Shown one piece after another: positions 34,830 through 48,083 of a stretch of DNA of 64,000 nucleotides. A program made the position numbers and the translations under genes. Positions within the stretch are counted from its first letter, which is position 1; each line of letters begins with the position of its first letter. The DNA comes from Marisa cornuarietis. Its lineage: Eukaryota > Mollusca > Gastropoda > Architaenioglossa > Ampullariidae. The stretch lies in contig SMMW01000592.1 in NCBI GenBank assembly GCA_004794655.1, positions 744,001 to 808,000 of the forward strand. Reading direction: 5' to 3'. The notes beneath the pieces were generated by a model that had not been told where the DNA came from, did no database searches, and saw only the letters and a list, made by a program, of their open reading frames with translations.

Positions 34830-36849
34830 CCAAGACTATCTCGATATCGCAGGAAGGCAGGCTGTTTTTCAAAGTCTCCGAAGCTCTTTTATGACATAAG
34901 AGAGAGAGAGCAAATCCAGGCGTCTTCTCCAGAAGACTTCAAAGGCTTGGAAAGAAACACATCGGAAATCTGGTAAATGGTTTGTTGACAGAGACGATTT
35001 TCACGTGATAGTTGAAATGTAGTTTTGAAAAGCAATGACCTGGTGATTCAAAAATATTATTTGAGCTGGAGACGCATATACAGCCAAGTTCAAGCGTTTG
35101 GATAGTCGCTGCTCTGCTTAAAACTGGATCCACTCTGTGATCATGAACCGTAACTCATCAAAAGCTAAACTGTTTTCTGAAGGGTTATGGGACTCAGTTT
35201 TTGGCTCGTGAAATGTCTTGGATCAAATCTCCTAAAAGACTTGCCTTATGTGAAGCAACCCAAATCTGGCATCTTCATCGTTCTGGACTACTTAATCAGA
35301 CTGGACTAAAGTGAAATGAAAACGAGTAGAAACAACTTCTAATTCTAGTTATAGACATAAGCTGTCATATTGGCAGCGTCAAAGAGTAAATTTTCATAGT
35401 AATAAAATTATGTGCCATATGTAGACAAGCAGGACTGGGAGTGGTTGGGTGGGAAAGTGAATGATTGACAGTCATAGCACAAGTAAAAAAAGGTATTTTG
35501 CTAATGAATACATGTTTTAAAATCTATGATTGGATTTTTCTTTTATTAAACGATTTGAAAACAAATCACAAAAAAGAATAATATTTCTTGAAGTTTGCAT
35601 TCGTAATTATTTTGATTTTACATGGCGAACGACAAATTTATCCATTCCTCTTAACTAAATGTTCTGATGCCTGTATAAAGTTCAGTGCGAGATACTATGT
35701 TCACAAATTTGGGCAGATAACCCACTTTCGTTCTCAATATACACGCCTACAAACATCGCCATGCACAGAAAAAGTTAACTTATAAAGTTACCTTTGTACA
35801 TTGATATCCTAATGAACATATCGTCTTAACTCTAACTGAAACCTTGACAACGGGGAACGTATCCATGATACCGTCCTGATGACTGTGTGGTGAACTTCTT
35901 TCAGCGGGTGGTGATGTTCAGGGTTAACAAGTAAGGGTATCAGATGTGGGGAAATAGCATCTTGCATTAAGCTGTACCCATTCATTGGAAAAACAAATTG
36001 CACTACTAGAAATCTTCAAAACAATCAGAAATCGGAATTCAACATCATTTGTATTTGGAAACATTGAATATGTAATTGTAATGAATCATCTCTATTGTTG
36101 TCCTTGTCTGTTTCGATACGTTTCCTGTTAGTTTCTGGATGGTTGAAATTACTAACTTATATTTCCACTCACTGGAAAAAACTCTGCTTCAGTAAGTATA
36201 CTGCCTATACTGAATTATCCACGTCTTAAACTGGGTAAGTAAACTGCCTTTCCACCAGTGATAGTTTGTAACTAGAAATTGGTTTGCGACTGAAAGACTT
36301 AAACCTCCTAGAATACCTAGATAGGGTAAATTTTCTAAATTTCTTTGTACCTTCACTCCCCAAAAATTGATTATTTTAAAATTGCCGCAAAATGCTTATG
36401 ATAGTTTTACACAAATAATTATTTCCATTGACAAATTTATTGAAAGAAAACAGTTTACACTCTACACCTTGTCTTGGCAAGGAATCTCTTAACTCCCGGA
36501 ATTGCTCCTCTCTACATACGTCCTTCCACTACGACTTTTTTTCACGGGAATACCAAAGTTTTTCTCACTACTACTTAGTCAGATATTCATTCAGTTCAGT
36601 CCCTCTATTTGCTCACTGACACATATACACTACACCTTCTTGAACACTCAGGTGCGATAGCCCTCGTCCCTGACAGTGGTAGAGACCACAATTTCCTCGG
36701 AGCCAGCTTTTTTTTGTCGAAGAGGGAGTGACGGTGCCGATCTACTCTCCATCTCTCTGCTTTACCCTTCCTCCAAACTCTCTACAGAGTCAGGTACCCG
36801 CTATTGACAGCTGGGTCTGTTGATGAAGTGGGAGAAAATTTCGCTGTGC
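34830..36849. other. No supported gene
   Basis: Non-coding sequence with short (GA)n tracts. Open frames of 60-65 codons have no features. The unit 2 equivalent is about 57180-59198. Confidence 0.4.
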
Positions 36850-36925
36850 CACACGAGTATCGAACCAGCCGCCTCCAGGCTTGGCCTGTACTCTAACCCC
36901 TGCTTCCCCTATTACAAGATGCTCA
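36850..36925 (-). mobile_element. tRNA-derived SINE head, unit 1
   Basis: In reverse complement a near-canonical B box, GGTTCGATACTCG (36866-36854), lies about 20-30 bp after an A-box-like GGGGTTAGAGTAC (36901-36888), with a discriminator-like GCAC afterwards. It does not fold convincingly as an intact tRNA and probably heads an old SINE. Also at 59199-59274. Confidence 0.45.
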
Positions 36926-37209
36926 CGATTACACACCCTGGCTTAATCTTTTTAAGGTACATTTTGGCGAATGAAGCCTTAGCACTAACTTCATCGCATT
37001 CAACGAAGTCGTAAGGACAAATACTTAAAATTCGCAACATTCGAAGCAGTGGAAACAACAGACGTAACTAGCAGTGAACATGACCACACGATTCGTCTTT
37101 GATGTCTAAATATCTTGACATCTAAAGCTGACATTGATGTCCGAACTATGAGAGGCGGGTAAACAAAGCTGACGATCATGAAATATCTTTTGTCACCAGG
37201 TGACAGCTG

Positions 37210-37490
37210 TAGTTTAGTCTTGGCTGGTTGTGAATAAATTTAAATTTAATAATGATGAGACGGACGTTCTTCTGATTCTTAGAAATTTTTGGAAAAGTTT
37301 CAAACAAACTAAATTTTTTTTTAAATGGTAAGACAGACAGAGCGTGATTCATAGAAAGTCTTGGATAGCTGTAATTAACTTTAAATTAACAATGATCTTT
37401 ATAATTCATAGAAAGTCTTGAGTAATTGTAAACGAACTAAGATTTAATAATGATAAGATAGTCTACTGATTCACAGAAATTCACGACATG
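37210..37490. repeat. Degenerate minisatellite, about 75-bp units, unit 1
   Basis: About four imperfect units share GATTCATAGAAAGTCTTG-like and TTTAATAATGATGAGA-like motifs. The same array is at 59559-59839. Confidence 0.6.
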
Positions 37491-37659
37491 AGTCCATACC
37501 TGTATCCATCACCGTGTCAGTGTTCAGCCAGGAACCTTGGTTTTGCTGAGACTTATGATACATCTCCAGACAAGTTTTTTTTCTGTAGAACTGCGTATTT
37601 CAAAATTACGCAGCACGATCCTTCAGTATTTTATTCGAACTGCTCACATCTTTGTCTGT

Positions 37660-38100
37660 GCCTTTATTTTTTATCAGGACTTGTCTGCTGGCATGCTGCT
37701 GTCCTCTGTATCTCTCGATAAACTCCCAACAGTCCAGTCTTGTGCAGTACGACTCGTACTTCAACCATCATTCAAAACTGTTGTGTTTTCTCCGCTGGCT
37801 TCTTATGCAGGCTCGTGTGTAAGCTTGCTGCACTCTGTTTCAGATTCTCACAGGTTGTCTACAGGCTTTCTACAGGCTCTACGCCTTCTTCTTTCTCTGA
37901 CCTGACTTGCTACACTCCAGGACAAGGCATCACCCTACTTGTGCAAACACTTGCCTTCTTTCCGTTCCCAAAATCAGAAGGAGAAACTTCAGTGAACTCA
38001 TTTTTGGCTATTAAGCATCACCTTGTTGGCCCTCACTCCTTTGTGGGACACGCTAGTAGAGTCTTTCGAACTCTTGTTCCAAAAATGTCTGAAGTTTAAG
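37660..38100 (+). pseudogene. LINE polymerase C-terminal remnant, unit 1
   Basis: Across two frames the translation reads LSSVSLDKLPTVQSCAVRLV and then VCKLAALCFRFSQVVYRL, recalling the LQKVQNSAARLV and YKLSLLCFRFF blocks seen in the nested LINE at 19.8-20.6 kb. Frameshifts separate the blocks. The unit 2 copy is at 60009-60449. Confidence 0.5.
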
Positions 38101-41100
38101 GCCCCTAGATTCAGTGTAGTCATCGCTTCATATATGTGACTTTCACTTTTTACAATTCATGCACAATTTCTATAGATCATATTGGTTCACGTGTTTGATT
38201 AGCGTTCATAGCATGAACGCTAAACATGTGCACTTTTATTAGTATTATTAAAACACCATGACTTGACTTGTGTTACAGCTTTCACATTCTCTGGCAAGCT
38301 CTTAAGACGACTGAATGGACGCATTCATGTGTAAATAGGAATATAAACTGTGCTGCGACTTCAGCTTAACTTCAAATCGACTCTTTCATTAAAAAAAAAA
38401 CCTCCCACCACCACCACCACCACCACCACCACCACCACCACCACCACCACCACCACGTGTCGACTATAGAATCTCAAAACTGACAGCGGACAGAATGTGA
38501 TGACTGCTTCGATGTATACTTTGTATCCAAGGACCTTAAGACCCACCTGATTGAGAATTGTATCCCATCGATTTGGTGTTGCTTATTGTATAGTTTATTA
38601 AAATATGCTGATCATGTAGTTTATCAGAACATGCTAGTTGTGTAGCTTATTACAATATGCTAATTGTGTCATGTGTTACAATATGTTAATTATTTGGTGT
38701 CCACTTTCGTTGAGGTACAAACTTTCGGATCACGATATTCTTACCAGTGCATGGAAATAAGACAAATCAAGGCAGTGACGCGTTAGAACATGTAGACTTC
38801 AAATTACAAGTTTCCTGTTTGGTTGTATTTTTGTTCTAAGGTTACAGATGAAGCCTCTGTTTGTAAAGGTAAACCTACTGAAGCAGAACGGAGCGGAATT
38901 AATTGTCTCTTTGCGGCCTTTTATCTTATCTATGTTTCATCTATTTATTTGAACCCGGTTTGGCTCGCCAGTGTGTTGTTAACAGTAGCTGGGTAATAAG
39001 TGAGCGCGCGAGCTCGAGAGAAGAGGACCAGGACTGGTTCTACTCTGTAGGCCTTCAGTCGTGTATCGTGATGCGTGAAGCAGACACCTTCATAAGGCAG
39101 GTAGACGCAGGTAAGCACAGAGAGGTGTCCTTCAACAGAAGCCGAATAGCTTCCTGGCTGGGTCAAAGTTCTGAGATTCTAACAGTAAGGTAAGCCAGAT
39201 CGTAAACTAACAACATTTTCTTCGGGAAAAAATATACCAAACTGAAATAAAAGCGATTGAGTTTTGTACTAATATAACTCATATTTAGGATTTTTTCCAC
39301 ATGACGTTTTCGTTTGGCTCCTGCTTTTTGAAATTTCTTAGCGAAAAAATTTAGAGACAAAAGACTATTTTAGGCAAAAATGTAATTAGAGAGATAAACC
39401 ATCTTACCGGTGACAACTATGTATTGTGGAAAGCTTTGTTTCACCTTAAGTTAATGCAAATTTTAACACTTAGAGAAGGCGCCCTTGCCATTCTACGGTT
39501 CGTTAACAAGCAGTAATTCTGTCAAGGATGACATGCCTACGTAGAAAGCAAAACACATAAACTAGTTCGCTTGCTCGAAAATCTGCTAAAGAAAAAAAAA
39601 ACCAACACTTCTCTGATAGTAAAATTAAATTCAATGAAACATATTCAAAACACATAGGCTTGTTCGTTCGCTAGACAATCTGCTAGACAAAAAGGCAACA
39701 CTTCTAAAAAAAAAAACTATAATAAAATAAAATAAATACATAGACGAAGACTAAAAAAACAACTCTCGCAAATGATTGTACACCACAGTTCTACAATAAA
39801 ATGCAATACAACTTTATTTATCCCCAAGGGGCAGTTCTGTGTAGTTATAAAGATAAATATCTATATATATATTGCAAACTTTTCATTTTAACTTTAAAAA
39901 TGTACTGCACAACATATTTGAATAAAATTATTTAATTACATTTTCTATTACGTTTTCTCTGACACAAATTTTTTTTAGCAGAGAACATAAGAAGATTCTG
40001 CACTATACTACCACACAGCGAAACAACAAACTAAACAAAAAAGACGGAATAGTATTTGTAGAATTATCTTTTTTTTCCTGATTACATGTTAAGTAAAAAG
40101 TCATTTTACTTTACTTCGTTCGTTCTTGATTCGTTCTTTCTGTCATTAATTTAATGCCATTTTACCGATATATCTTGCGAGTGGTATTTTTTTCTTTCTT
40201 TCCATCGTTATTTCAGTTATCTTTCTTTCTGTTTCCTTTATTCCTTCCTCGTTCTATCTTTCTTTCTTCTGTTTATGCCTTCCTTCCATCCTTTTAGTTA
40301 TGCTGAGCGCTGCTGGAACTGACATATATTTTTCTAACGCTTGTACCGTATTGGTTTCAGCTAATACTGACCCACACGATGTCCAACCCTGTTGTTTGTC
40401 TGCTGGTAACGATACTCTGTATCCCAGCGGTTGTCACAGGTATTGTTTTTCGCCATCTTGCATAAATTTCACACAAATATGGTAAAAGTAGTCCATTGAT
40501 GTATAATCAGTTTGGCGGTTGCCTTGTTCCGTAAGTTTAGTAAGCTGACCTCCGATAGTCGTACAGTACCACCGAGATTTGTGTTATTGAGTTAGACGTA
40601 TTAGAGTTATGCAAGACTTGTAGGTCAGGGACCAGTTGCACAGCACATTTCTAATTTTAAACACTTTTAGGCATTAAATCCTTTTAGATAATAAGTTTAA
40701 AACGCACATCACAATTTTAGAATTTTTAACACCAAAACTGCTTTAAGTTAGATAAAGTTAAGTCTGACTTTCCGTCCTGTCACTACAATTTTTTTGTATG
40801 TCCTTGTGCAATGCATCTCAATAGCAGAGAAGAGATTTTGCTTCTTTAGAAGAGTTTTAAGGTTTAGAAATATGTTGTGCAACTTGCCCCAGACCGCCTG
40901 GCGACTCACAGTCTAGACGTGTGCAACGCAGGATTAGACTGTGCAAACATGGTAGACTATAATCATGAGGACATCAAGGTTTTGCAAAATGTGCAAGTTT
41001 AGAATGGTGCAGGGTTTGCAAGGGAGACGAAAATTAAATTACACTACGTGCAGGTTAGAAAGATGTCAGAAGAAGTCCTGCTTTGTGTGTCCGTAATAGC

Positions 41101-41165
41101 CTAATCGTCTGATAGAAAGAGAAAAGGGTGGAAGATAGAGAAAGAAGAGAGTTTGTGTGCATATG

Positions 41166-41231
<66 letters not shown>

Positions 41232-41341
41232 CGCGCGTGCGAAAGAGATTGTAGATGTTTCATACACGGGAGATTGTCTATTCGTAAAAGTGTTAAAATG
41301 GTCTTTGTAAATCGCGATGAAGCTGAGGATGGCTAAAGTAC
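38101..41341. other. No supported gene; (CCA)n at 38403-38456 and GC-rich tract at 41163-41240
   Basis: A CCA/GGT microsatellite of about 18 units and a GTGC/GT/GC compound tract are the main features. Open frames over them are artefacts. The 96-codon frame at 38903-39193 has no motif. Equivalent to 60450-63600 in unit 2. Confidence 0.5.
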
Positions 41342-41639
41342 AGTGCTATTCAAATTCTCTTTTGACTACGGCGACGATGATGATGACGACGACCACAACG
41401 ACGACAATGTGGAGAAGGGGAAGATACTTACGATATGTGACTGGTGCAAAGAACATCAAGCCTTATTATTAAGTCACGTGCGAGAAGATAAAAGGGTGTT
41501 AAAAGGGTTGCCATCTGGACGAATGTCACAGCTTTCTTTTATGACAGGCAGTTTAGGGCACAGTAAAGGTAAATGCAGCCACAAAGGACAAAAGAAAATT
41601 CTGAGATGTATCTTTTTCAGTAGGTAAATGCGTGCAGGA

Positions 41640-42486
41640 TACTCAGAGCTTCGACCCGGTTGCAACACAGTCTACCTTCACCACCACCGCCGCCACCACC
41701 ACCACCACCATCGCTCGGTTTATATTGTTGACAACCCATCCTAAAGGACTGATGTACAACGTATTACAAGAAAATATAGATAATTCACTATACAGCCCAT
41801 TAGGAGATGAGGAATATTTTAGCGTAGAACAGCTTTTGTTTTCTGTTTAACTAAATTTATAAACATAGCTAGAGTACAAATTTATAAACATAGCTAGAGT
41901 ACATATTATTTCTTTCATGTTTTTCTTCATCATCATCTGCTTACCGATCCTTTTCACTATTTGCATTCAGGAACTGGTTTTGCGACGCGGTCCGTGATAA
42001 ATAACAATAACTGAATTTATAGAGGGAATTTCCTTGTGTAAAGGCGAGCTCTATGTGCTTGACTCGAAAGACTACAAACAAACTGACAGTCGACCATAAA
42101 AATTATAAACGTCAGTAGGACGATGACACTGCGGCAGGCATGAAGATACCTAATCTCATTAATCCTTCCTTCCCTCATTCACCACGCAACAGAATAACGT
42201 GCGCAGAGCGGATTGAAGAGAAGAGAAAGACCTGATGTCAAGCGATGAAAGGCCTACAACTTTTTACATTTAACTTACTGTCAGCAAACTGGCCACGTAG
42301 TATGCGAAGGGCTTTACTTGCATAAACACCGTTTTTTAGTTGTAAACATTTGTGATCAGGAGTTAGGCATTTGATGTTTTTTCTTATCATACGCCTTGTC
42401 CAAATCGTAAAATTGACGAAGATGTCTTTCTGCGGCAGACTGCGGGGAAAACTATTGTTCTTGTGATGACAGCACCTGTAGTGACG
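41640..42486 (+). pseudogene. Diverged relative of the secreted-protein gene: Thr-rich and Cys exon remnants
   Basis: The clear part is 42439-42486. An acceptor (ctgcggcag) and a gtaagt donor bound 48 nt with phase 1-1, the same length and phases as exon 4 of the secreted gene, reading CGENYCSCDDSTCSD against CGDNFCPCLESTCID. Upstream, 41640-41710 reads a Thr-rich stretch after a cag acceptor, reminiscent of exon 3. A matching signal-peptide exon was not found, so I cannot say whether a working gene exists. Unit 2 has lost everything from 41679 to 42752. Confidence 0.55.
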
Positions 42487-42752
42487 GTAAGTGGTGATCA
42501 TAAAATGTTTTACACTCACGCGCTCGCTCAATACATGGATACAGGCATGCTGTCTTTTTGTCTCCCCTCCTCTCTCTCTCGCACACCCACACACGTACGC
42601 ACCACACATAGATAGAAACAGAGATAACGAGAAAAAAAGAGAGAGAAAAAGAGGAAGAGAGATTTAAAATAAAGATAGCCTGACCAATTTAACAAACGAG
42701 CGGACAAACATAAAGGATATTACGACTTAACTCTTTTGTCCATGTTACAGTT

Positions 42753-42868
42753 GTTGTCTTTGTACATCAAAATACGGAAATGATTAGTGTATGTTCCATC
42801 ATAAATATATAATCAAATGAAATCATTAAAAAACACTCTATCTCTCCCTCACACATTAACGCACGCGT

Positions 42869-42920
<52 letters not shown>

Positions 42921-42998
42921 CCAACGTACGCGAACAGAGAGAGCGAGAGAATATGCAAAGACCTTGTGATTTTATGCTTTATTCCATAATTTCACATG
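42753..42998. other. Spacer between array units
   Basis: Contains a (CA)n tract at 42868-42918. Its first 63 bp recur at 63938-64000 after unit 2, showing that the array continues past the window in the same order. Confidence 0.8.
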
Positions 42999-43480
42999 AA
43001 TTAGGAAGAAGCAGCTGTTTGCGGTGCGATTTTTAGTGGTGGTTCACTGATATTTACGTAAATCGACCCAATACACCAAGGAAATTAAAACGAGTCCTCA
43101 ATAACACCAGCGGTGCAAATGTGTAGAGAAATCAAGGAAATGCTAATTTGCTCTCGTGGATCTAGTCTGTCTGATCCTGCCAAGTTCTTGGCGTTGCATG
43201 TGCAGCATGGATTCTTTGCTCACAAAAAGCATATCACAATGTTGGCAGCCCTGTCTGCAACCTGTGTGTGAGATATTATATGTGGGTTGATTTATTATTA
43301 TACAATAACGGTAGTGCAGCTGTAATACGCATTGTTTTATACGTATATACTACAGCGGTCTTATTCCGAGAGCAGACTAAAAATAAGAATGTCGCAAAAA
43401 ATGACACGCATTACAGAACACTGAGGGCCGAAGAGTACAAACAGATTTTATTCAGTCTCCCTCGTCCACTGTCCGACATC

Positions 43481-43533
<53 letters not shown>

Positions 43534-43591
43534 CGTGCGTGAAGACGTGAAAGGATGGGTGGGAGAGATGGGGAGGACAGAAGGGAGTGGT

Positions 43592-43597
43592 TATAAA
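43592..43597 (+). promoter_or_regulatory. TATA box of secreted-protein gene, copy 2
   Basis: TATAAA in the same context as copy 1, about 105 bp before the first start codon. Confidence 0.55.
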
Positions 43598-43696
43598 CGG
43601 GTATATTAAAGTACAGCGTCCCAGTTCACCCTACACTGAGGTCGAGAAGGAAGCCACCTTGAGGGAGAATTTGCAATCCAGTTTCTTCTCTAAATC

Positions 43697-46291
43697 ATGG
43701 TAAGTAAAAATCATAACCTGTTTCATTTCGCGGCCTCTTGTAAAATTTCTAACATTTTAAAAGGAAGGGTGTTCCAGTGTTAAAATACACAAGCTACAGA
43801 AATGCGCTGATCGTATATTTGTTTTTGGAAAAAAATATTTATTGTACTGACCGGATTGTCTACTAACACTGATTTTACTGTTTATACCAATATTTTCTTT
43901 TGCTAGCTGATTGTATTCTTTTCAAAATGTAATTATCGTTTACAACTATATATTATGCTTCTTTTATCATCCTGAAATAATACATATTAATCTATGGATA
44001 CGTTTTATATTTCTACAATTTTACACTTTTATTATCATGCTTTAGCTTTAGGGATGACATTATGCCAGATGTGTGTCTTAGGGGTTGGCGCCTCAATATT
44101 TTTAATATGTAAATGTAGGCCAATTTTCTTACATCTAAATATTAAATGTAGGACAATCGACTATTTTTACACTGGCAATTTTCGATGAAAAAGGCATTTC
44201 TAAAATCTTCACCTTATTTTTAAAAATTGATTTTTGCTTGTTTTTGAGATTGATATGATGGGAAAGACTAGGCATGTACACTAATAATTCTGCGTCAAGC
44301 TTTTAAAAACTTTTGAGGATATTTTTAGTTTGTAGTAAACACCGACATCGTTCAGACAGCGGCGACGCGACAGCAGCAAGATTTGTGATCTAGCTGACCT
44401 CACGGGTCACATGAGTGCATAATTCTTCGAAGGGCGGAAATAACAATGTCTGCATGCCAGCATAAAGAAAAATACTGGCATAACTATGTTCACTGAAGAA
44501 CTAAATGTAAACAGTCTTTGTATTAAGACAACTATACAAAGAACGACCTTCGTTTAACGTGCATTCTCAATGGTCTGAATGTGACGGAGAAGTGTTTTTG
44601 GACAAGGGTTAAGAGCAATGAATGCGGCAACAGTTACAACAGGCAAGGAGTGAGTTGTCAAGAATGACCTTCACAAACATGTAACACATCATTCAGCTTT
44701 GGGTTTTTAATGGGAAAGTGAAAGCACATTTGCTGAAGACCTTTCTCGGGAAGGCAGTGGCTTGTTGGTGTAGCGATAAACAAGTTCAGGCCGATACCCT
44801 AAACTACAGCCCAGTGAAGTGGAACGGAAGACAGCGAAACTGAACCCACGACATGCAATACCATGAAATAGCAATACACAAGATGCAATACCATGAAATA
44901 ACAATACACAAGATGTCTTGCCATAGAAACAATGCACCATAAACAACAATACACAAGATCCAAAACCATGAAACAACAATGCACCAGCAAACAACAATAC
45001 ACAAGATGCAATACCATAAAGCAACAATGCAGAAGATTGCAGGACCATGAAAAAACAATACACACGATTCTCACCAACTGAGCTGACTGTTGTGGTAATT
45101 GTCATTGCTTCATATTGAGTAGTGTCTTTCATCCTTAAAACAAATAGCAATCGAGGGCTAACATTCGCATTCAGTCTTCATCCGATTTCTAGGCTCTTGA
45201 AACAAACAAAAACAATTGCAAGATTTTTAGGCCAACGTTCTGGACAATGAATTTCTTCTATTTAGCTCTTCACTCTTTATGGGTTAGGACGAAATACTAC
45301 CATCTCCACCCCTTGCAGGAGCCTAGAAGTTATCGCGCCTTGCAACTATTATAGGGAAATGAGTTGCAGAGTCGCAAAGATTTTGAGCGCATAAACTGAA
45401 GTTAGAGCATAAATATGGTGCAGTGATGACTTTGTTGCATTTTGAAACCGTTTCCTTTAAAGATACTGACTGATACTAATAAACATATGTTTCAGACCAT
45501 GCAGAACGTGACGAAATTGCTCGCAGTTCTTCTGGTAGCAGCGGCGCTGTGCACACCCGGGTTTGCAAAACGTAGGGGATATTCTGTTTGTTTCATTTGG
45601 GCCTATTTTTTGCAAGTATAAAAGACATTAGTGGTTCTGTTGAAGGAAGCATACTTCTAATAATTTCTTGCCTTATGAATATTCCTTCTGTCTCTTAAAA
45701 CATTCTTTTTCAAATGATATTGTGATGGTAAAAATGGGACAGACACAGTGCCGGAAATTACAAATAATGAATTAAATAATAGAAAATTATATATATATAT
45801 AAACACAATTAAAAATAAACTGTTGAGTGTGAATTTTAATATTACCTTTAGTCTTGGGGTCCTTTCGATAGCAGCGAGAGAAGACTCATGCACAAGGGAA
45901 AAATATCAGCTTTTAACTAAAGGTCATTTAGCATCAAGTGTTGATATTTTTATTCTCACCAGGCAAATATCAGCACGCGAATGATACTTCCAATGATAAA
46001 TCCAAGGAGTCTGAAGAGTCCGAAGAGTCCGAAGAAGATGACGATGATTATACTACGACAACTACTACTACTACAACAACCACCACCACCACCAGTCCTA
46101 CCACCATGGTCCCAGACCCATGCGACAGCTGCATCGAACCACTTCAGTGCTGTTTTGGCAACGTTCAGTGCCGCCGACGCCCAGTGCAAGACGATGGTGA
46201 GTGACGATCAACATCAGAGTAATCGATGTCTTTCTCTCAGTGTTGAAGATTTTAGTGGATGATAAGGGGCTATGTCTGTGGTAATAGTAAT

Positions 46292-46377
<86 letters not shown>

Positions 46378-47132
46378 GCAGTGGGTGTGATAGTAATGAT
46401 ACGGCGTCCCTGCTTATGAAGTTTGAAGACATATATGTCTCTCTGTCGCAGAATGCGGAGATAACTTCTGCCCATGCCTTGGGAGCACCTGCATAGACGG
46501 TAAAATGGAATTTTGATAATAACTCTTTTATTGTGACACACTACTCCATTAAGAAGGGTATTGAATTTTTTTTATCGCAAAACAGACGCTTATTTCACAG
46601 GGACTCCAGAATTCTACCCATGACCGAGACTTTCGAGCTGTTTCTAGAGCAGATCTGTCTGAGAACCTCTGACATGCAAGTGAAAGAACAGCCACGCACG
46701 GTGGTAAAAAAAGACACACAGATACACATACACGAGCAGAGATTACTAAACCGTGGTAGTGGATGTCAGGACGAGCGTATAACATAGTGGTTAAAACAGC
46801 GGCGTGCGAACTCGAAGACGCACAAGCTAGCCGGTTCGATACCCGTATGACGCTGCATAGTTTTTCTCTACTTGACCCAAGTGTGAAGTTGGTAACTGAA
46901 TATGTAGACGGCTGAGAGAATATAGGATGCGTCCCTACAGCAACCGTTAGGACTCTGTCGCCTCACTCTCTAATTTACAGAACTACTTTTTTTCTTATTT
47001 CATGATGCTTCAGCAGGATGATGGGGGTTTACAAAATCGCAAAAGATATATATTTATATACACACACATACGCACGCACACATATACAAATACACTGCCC
47101 ACGCATACATATACACACATGAACACACACAG

Positions 47133-47167
<35 letters not shown>

Positions 47168-47478
47168 ACCATAAGCACATATGTATGTATTTTGAATTTT
47201 GATCTTTTCAGTAAATATTCAATAAATTAAATGAGATTATTAATCAGGCTTTTATTAGATGATTTCACCAACTATAGACTAATGTAAGTGCTGTGAGGCT
47301 AAGTACCGCTATGATGTTAGGAAGGTTAAGTGTAGTAAAAGTATTTAAAAGTATAAGAAATAAGTGTTTTCTAGTGCACTATACTTTCAGGTTGCAATGG
47401 GCTTATCGGGACGTAGCCCGTTCGTAAGTTTAAGATCAGCTGTGTGCGCGAGCGAACATGCGTGCATGCGTGCGTGCA

Positions 47479-47552
<74 letters not shown>

Positions 47553-47699
47553 AAAGAAAGAAGTACTTAAGTACAATAAAATCTACTTACGTGACCCTCG
47601 GTAAAATAAATGGTTGCTTTTAGTTATTGATAAAACCATGTTCTTGTGTAGTACAGTAACACAGAAAACTTGTTTTCTTCAGGGATTTGTCAAGTGTGA
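43697..47699 (+). CDS. Secreted acidic, Thr-run, Cys-rich protein, copy 2 (five exons)
   Basis: Exons 43697-43699, 45496-45571, 45963-46196, 46452-46499 and 47683-47699 give 125 residues with the same intron phases as copy 1. The signal peptide, acidic stretch, 14 threonines and ten cysteines are all kept. Against copy 1 there are 11 residue changes: Ser to Pro near the cleavage site; Glu to Ala, Glu to Asp and Gln to Glu in the acidic part; Thr to Ile, Phe to Leu, Gly to Asn, Gln to Arg, Gly to Val, Gly to Asp and Glu to Gly among the cysteines. Only two silent changes occur. Both copies therefore look functional. Intron 4 here is longer through a SINE-bearing block. Role unknown; an extracellular product is inferred from the signal peptide. 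Confidence 0.75.
44851..45066. repeat. Minisatellite in intron 1, unit 2
   Basis: Same CAATACACAAGATG-based array as at 5021-5275, with about one 30-bp unit fewer. Confidence 0.85.
46294..46377. repeat. (ATC)n microsatellite in intron 3, unit 2
   Basis: About 28 ATC units in the same position as the tract in unit 1. Confidence 0.95.
46640..46960 (+). mobile_element. tRNA-derived SINE block in intron 4, unit 2 only
   Basis: Sequence between CTGTTT and CGCCTCACTCTC is absent from unit 1, where the flanks are joined (6833-6840). It contains an A-box-like ATAACATAGTGGTTAAAAC near 46780 and a perfect-looking B box GGTTCGATACCC at 46833-46844. No clear target duplication is seen, so loss from unit 1 is as likely as insertion in unit 2. 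Confidence 0.6.
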
Positions 47700-47940
47700 C
47701 ATGCCTCATGCGGCCCACAGCAACCCTGTCGACCAGACGCCTGCACACCGTTTATTATTCACGGACAAAAGAAGACATTTTACTTTTTGTTGTTCTTTTG
47801 GCTAAGAAATACGTTTGCAAAAAAAAAAAAAAAAACTGAATTCAAAATCCTGTCTTTACAAAGGGAAAAGACCGGACGTAACTTTGTCCAGTCACTTAAA
47901 CAAGACTACTTTAGTAGGCCTGCCATTTGTAAGACAAGAG

Positions 47941-47946
47941 ATTAAA
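47941..47946 (+). terminator. Candidate polyadenylation signal, copy 2
   Basis: ATTAAA in the same position relative to the stop codon as in copy 1. Confidence 0.4.
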
Positions 47947-48052
47947 GTTTGTGATTTTTAAGCGTTGCAGTTTTTAATATTTTCATATTTTAAGTAAAGC
48001 AAAACAGTATATATGCACTAACATGGGGAACATAAGACACAAGCAAACCGCG

Positions 48053-48083
<31 letters not shown>

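Larger units (their letters stand above)
29263..41678 (+). repeat. Array unit 1, right part (repeat-rich, nearly identical to unit 2)
   Basis: Matches 51661-63937. Long stretches are identical (for example 33052-33690 with 55413-56051, and 34054-34410 with 56415-56771). Visible differences are few: single bases, CA-tract lengths, a short repeat lost near 53455, and about 90 bp missing from unit 2 near 63016. Homology breaks after 41678, where unit 2 lacks the next 1074 bp. Confidence 0.9.

Noticed and set aside
41343..41627. 94-codon Asp-rich frame considered as an exon of the diverged secreted gene
   Set aside because: The acidic start recalls exon 3, but I found no suitable splice sites, and the rest of the frame lacks the Thr and Cys parts.
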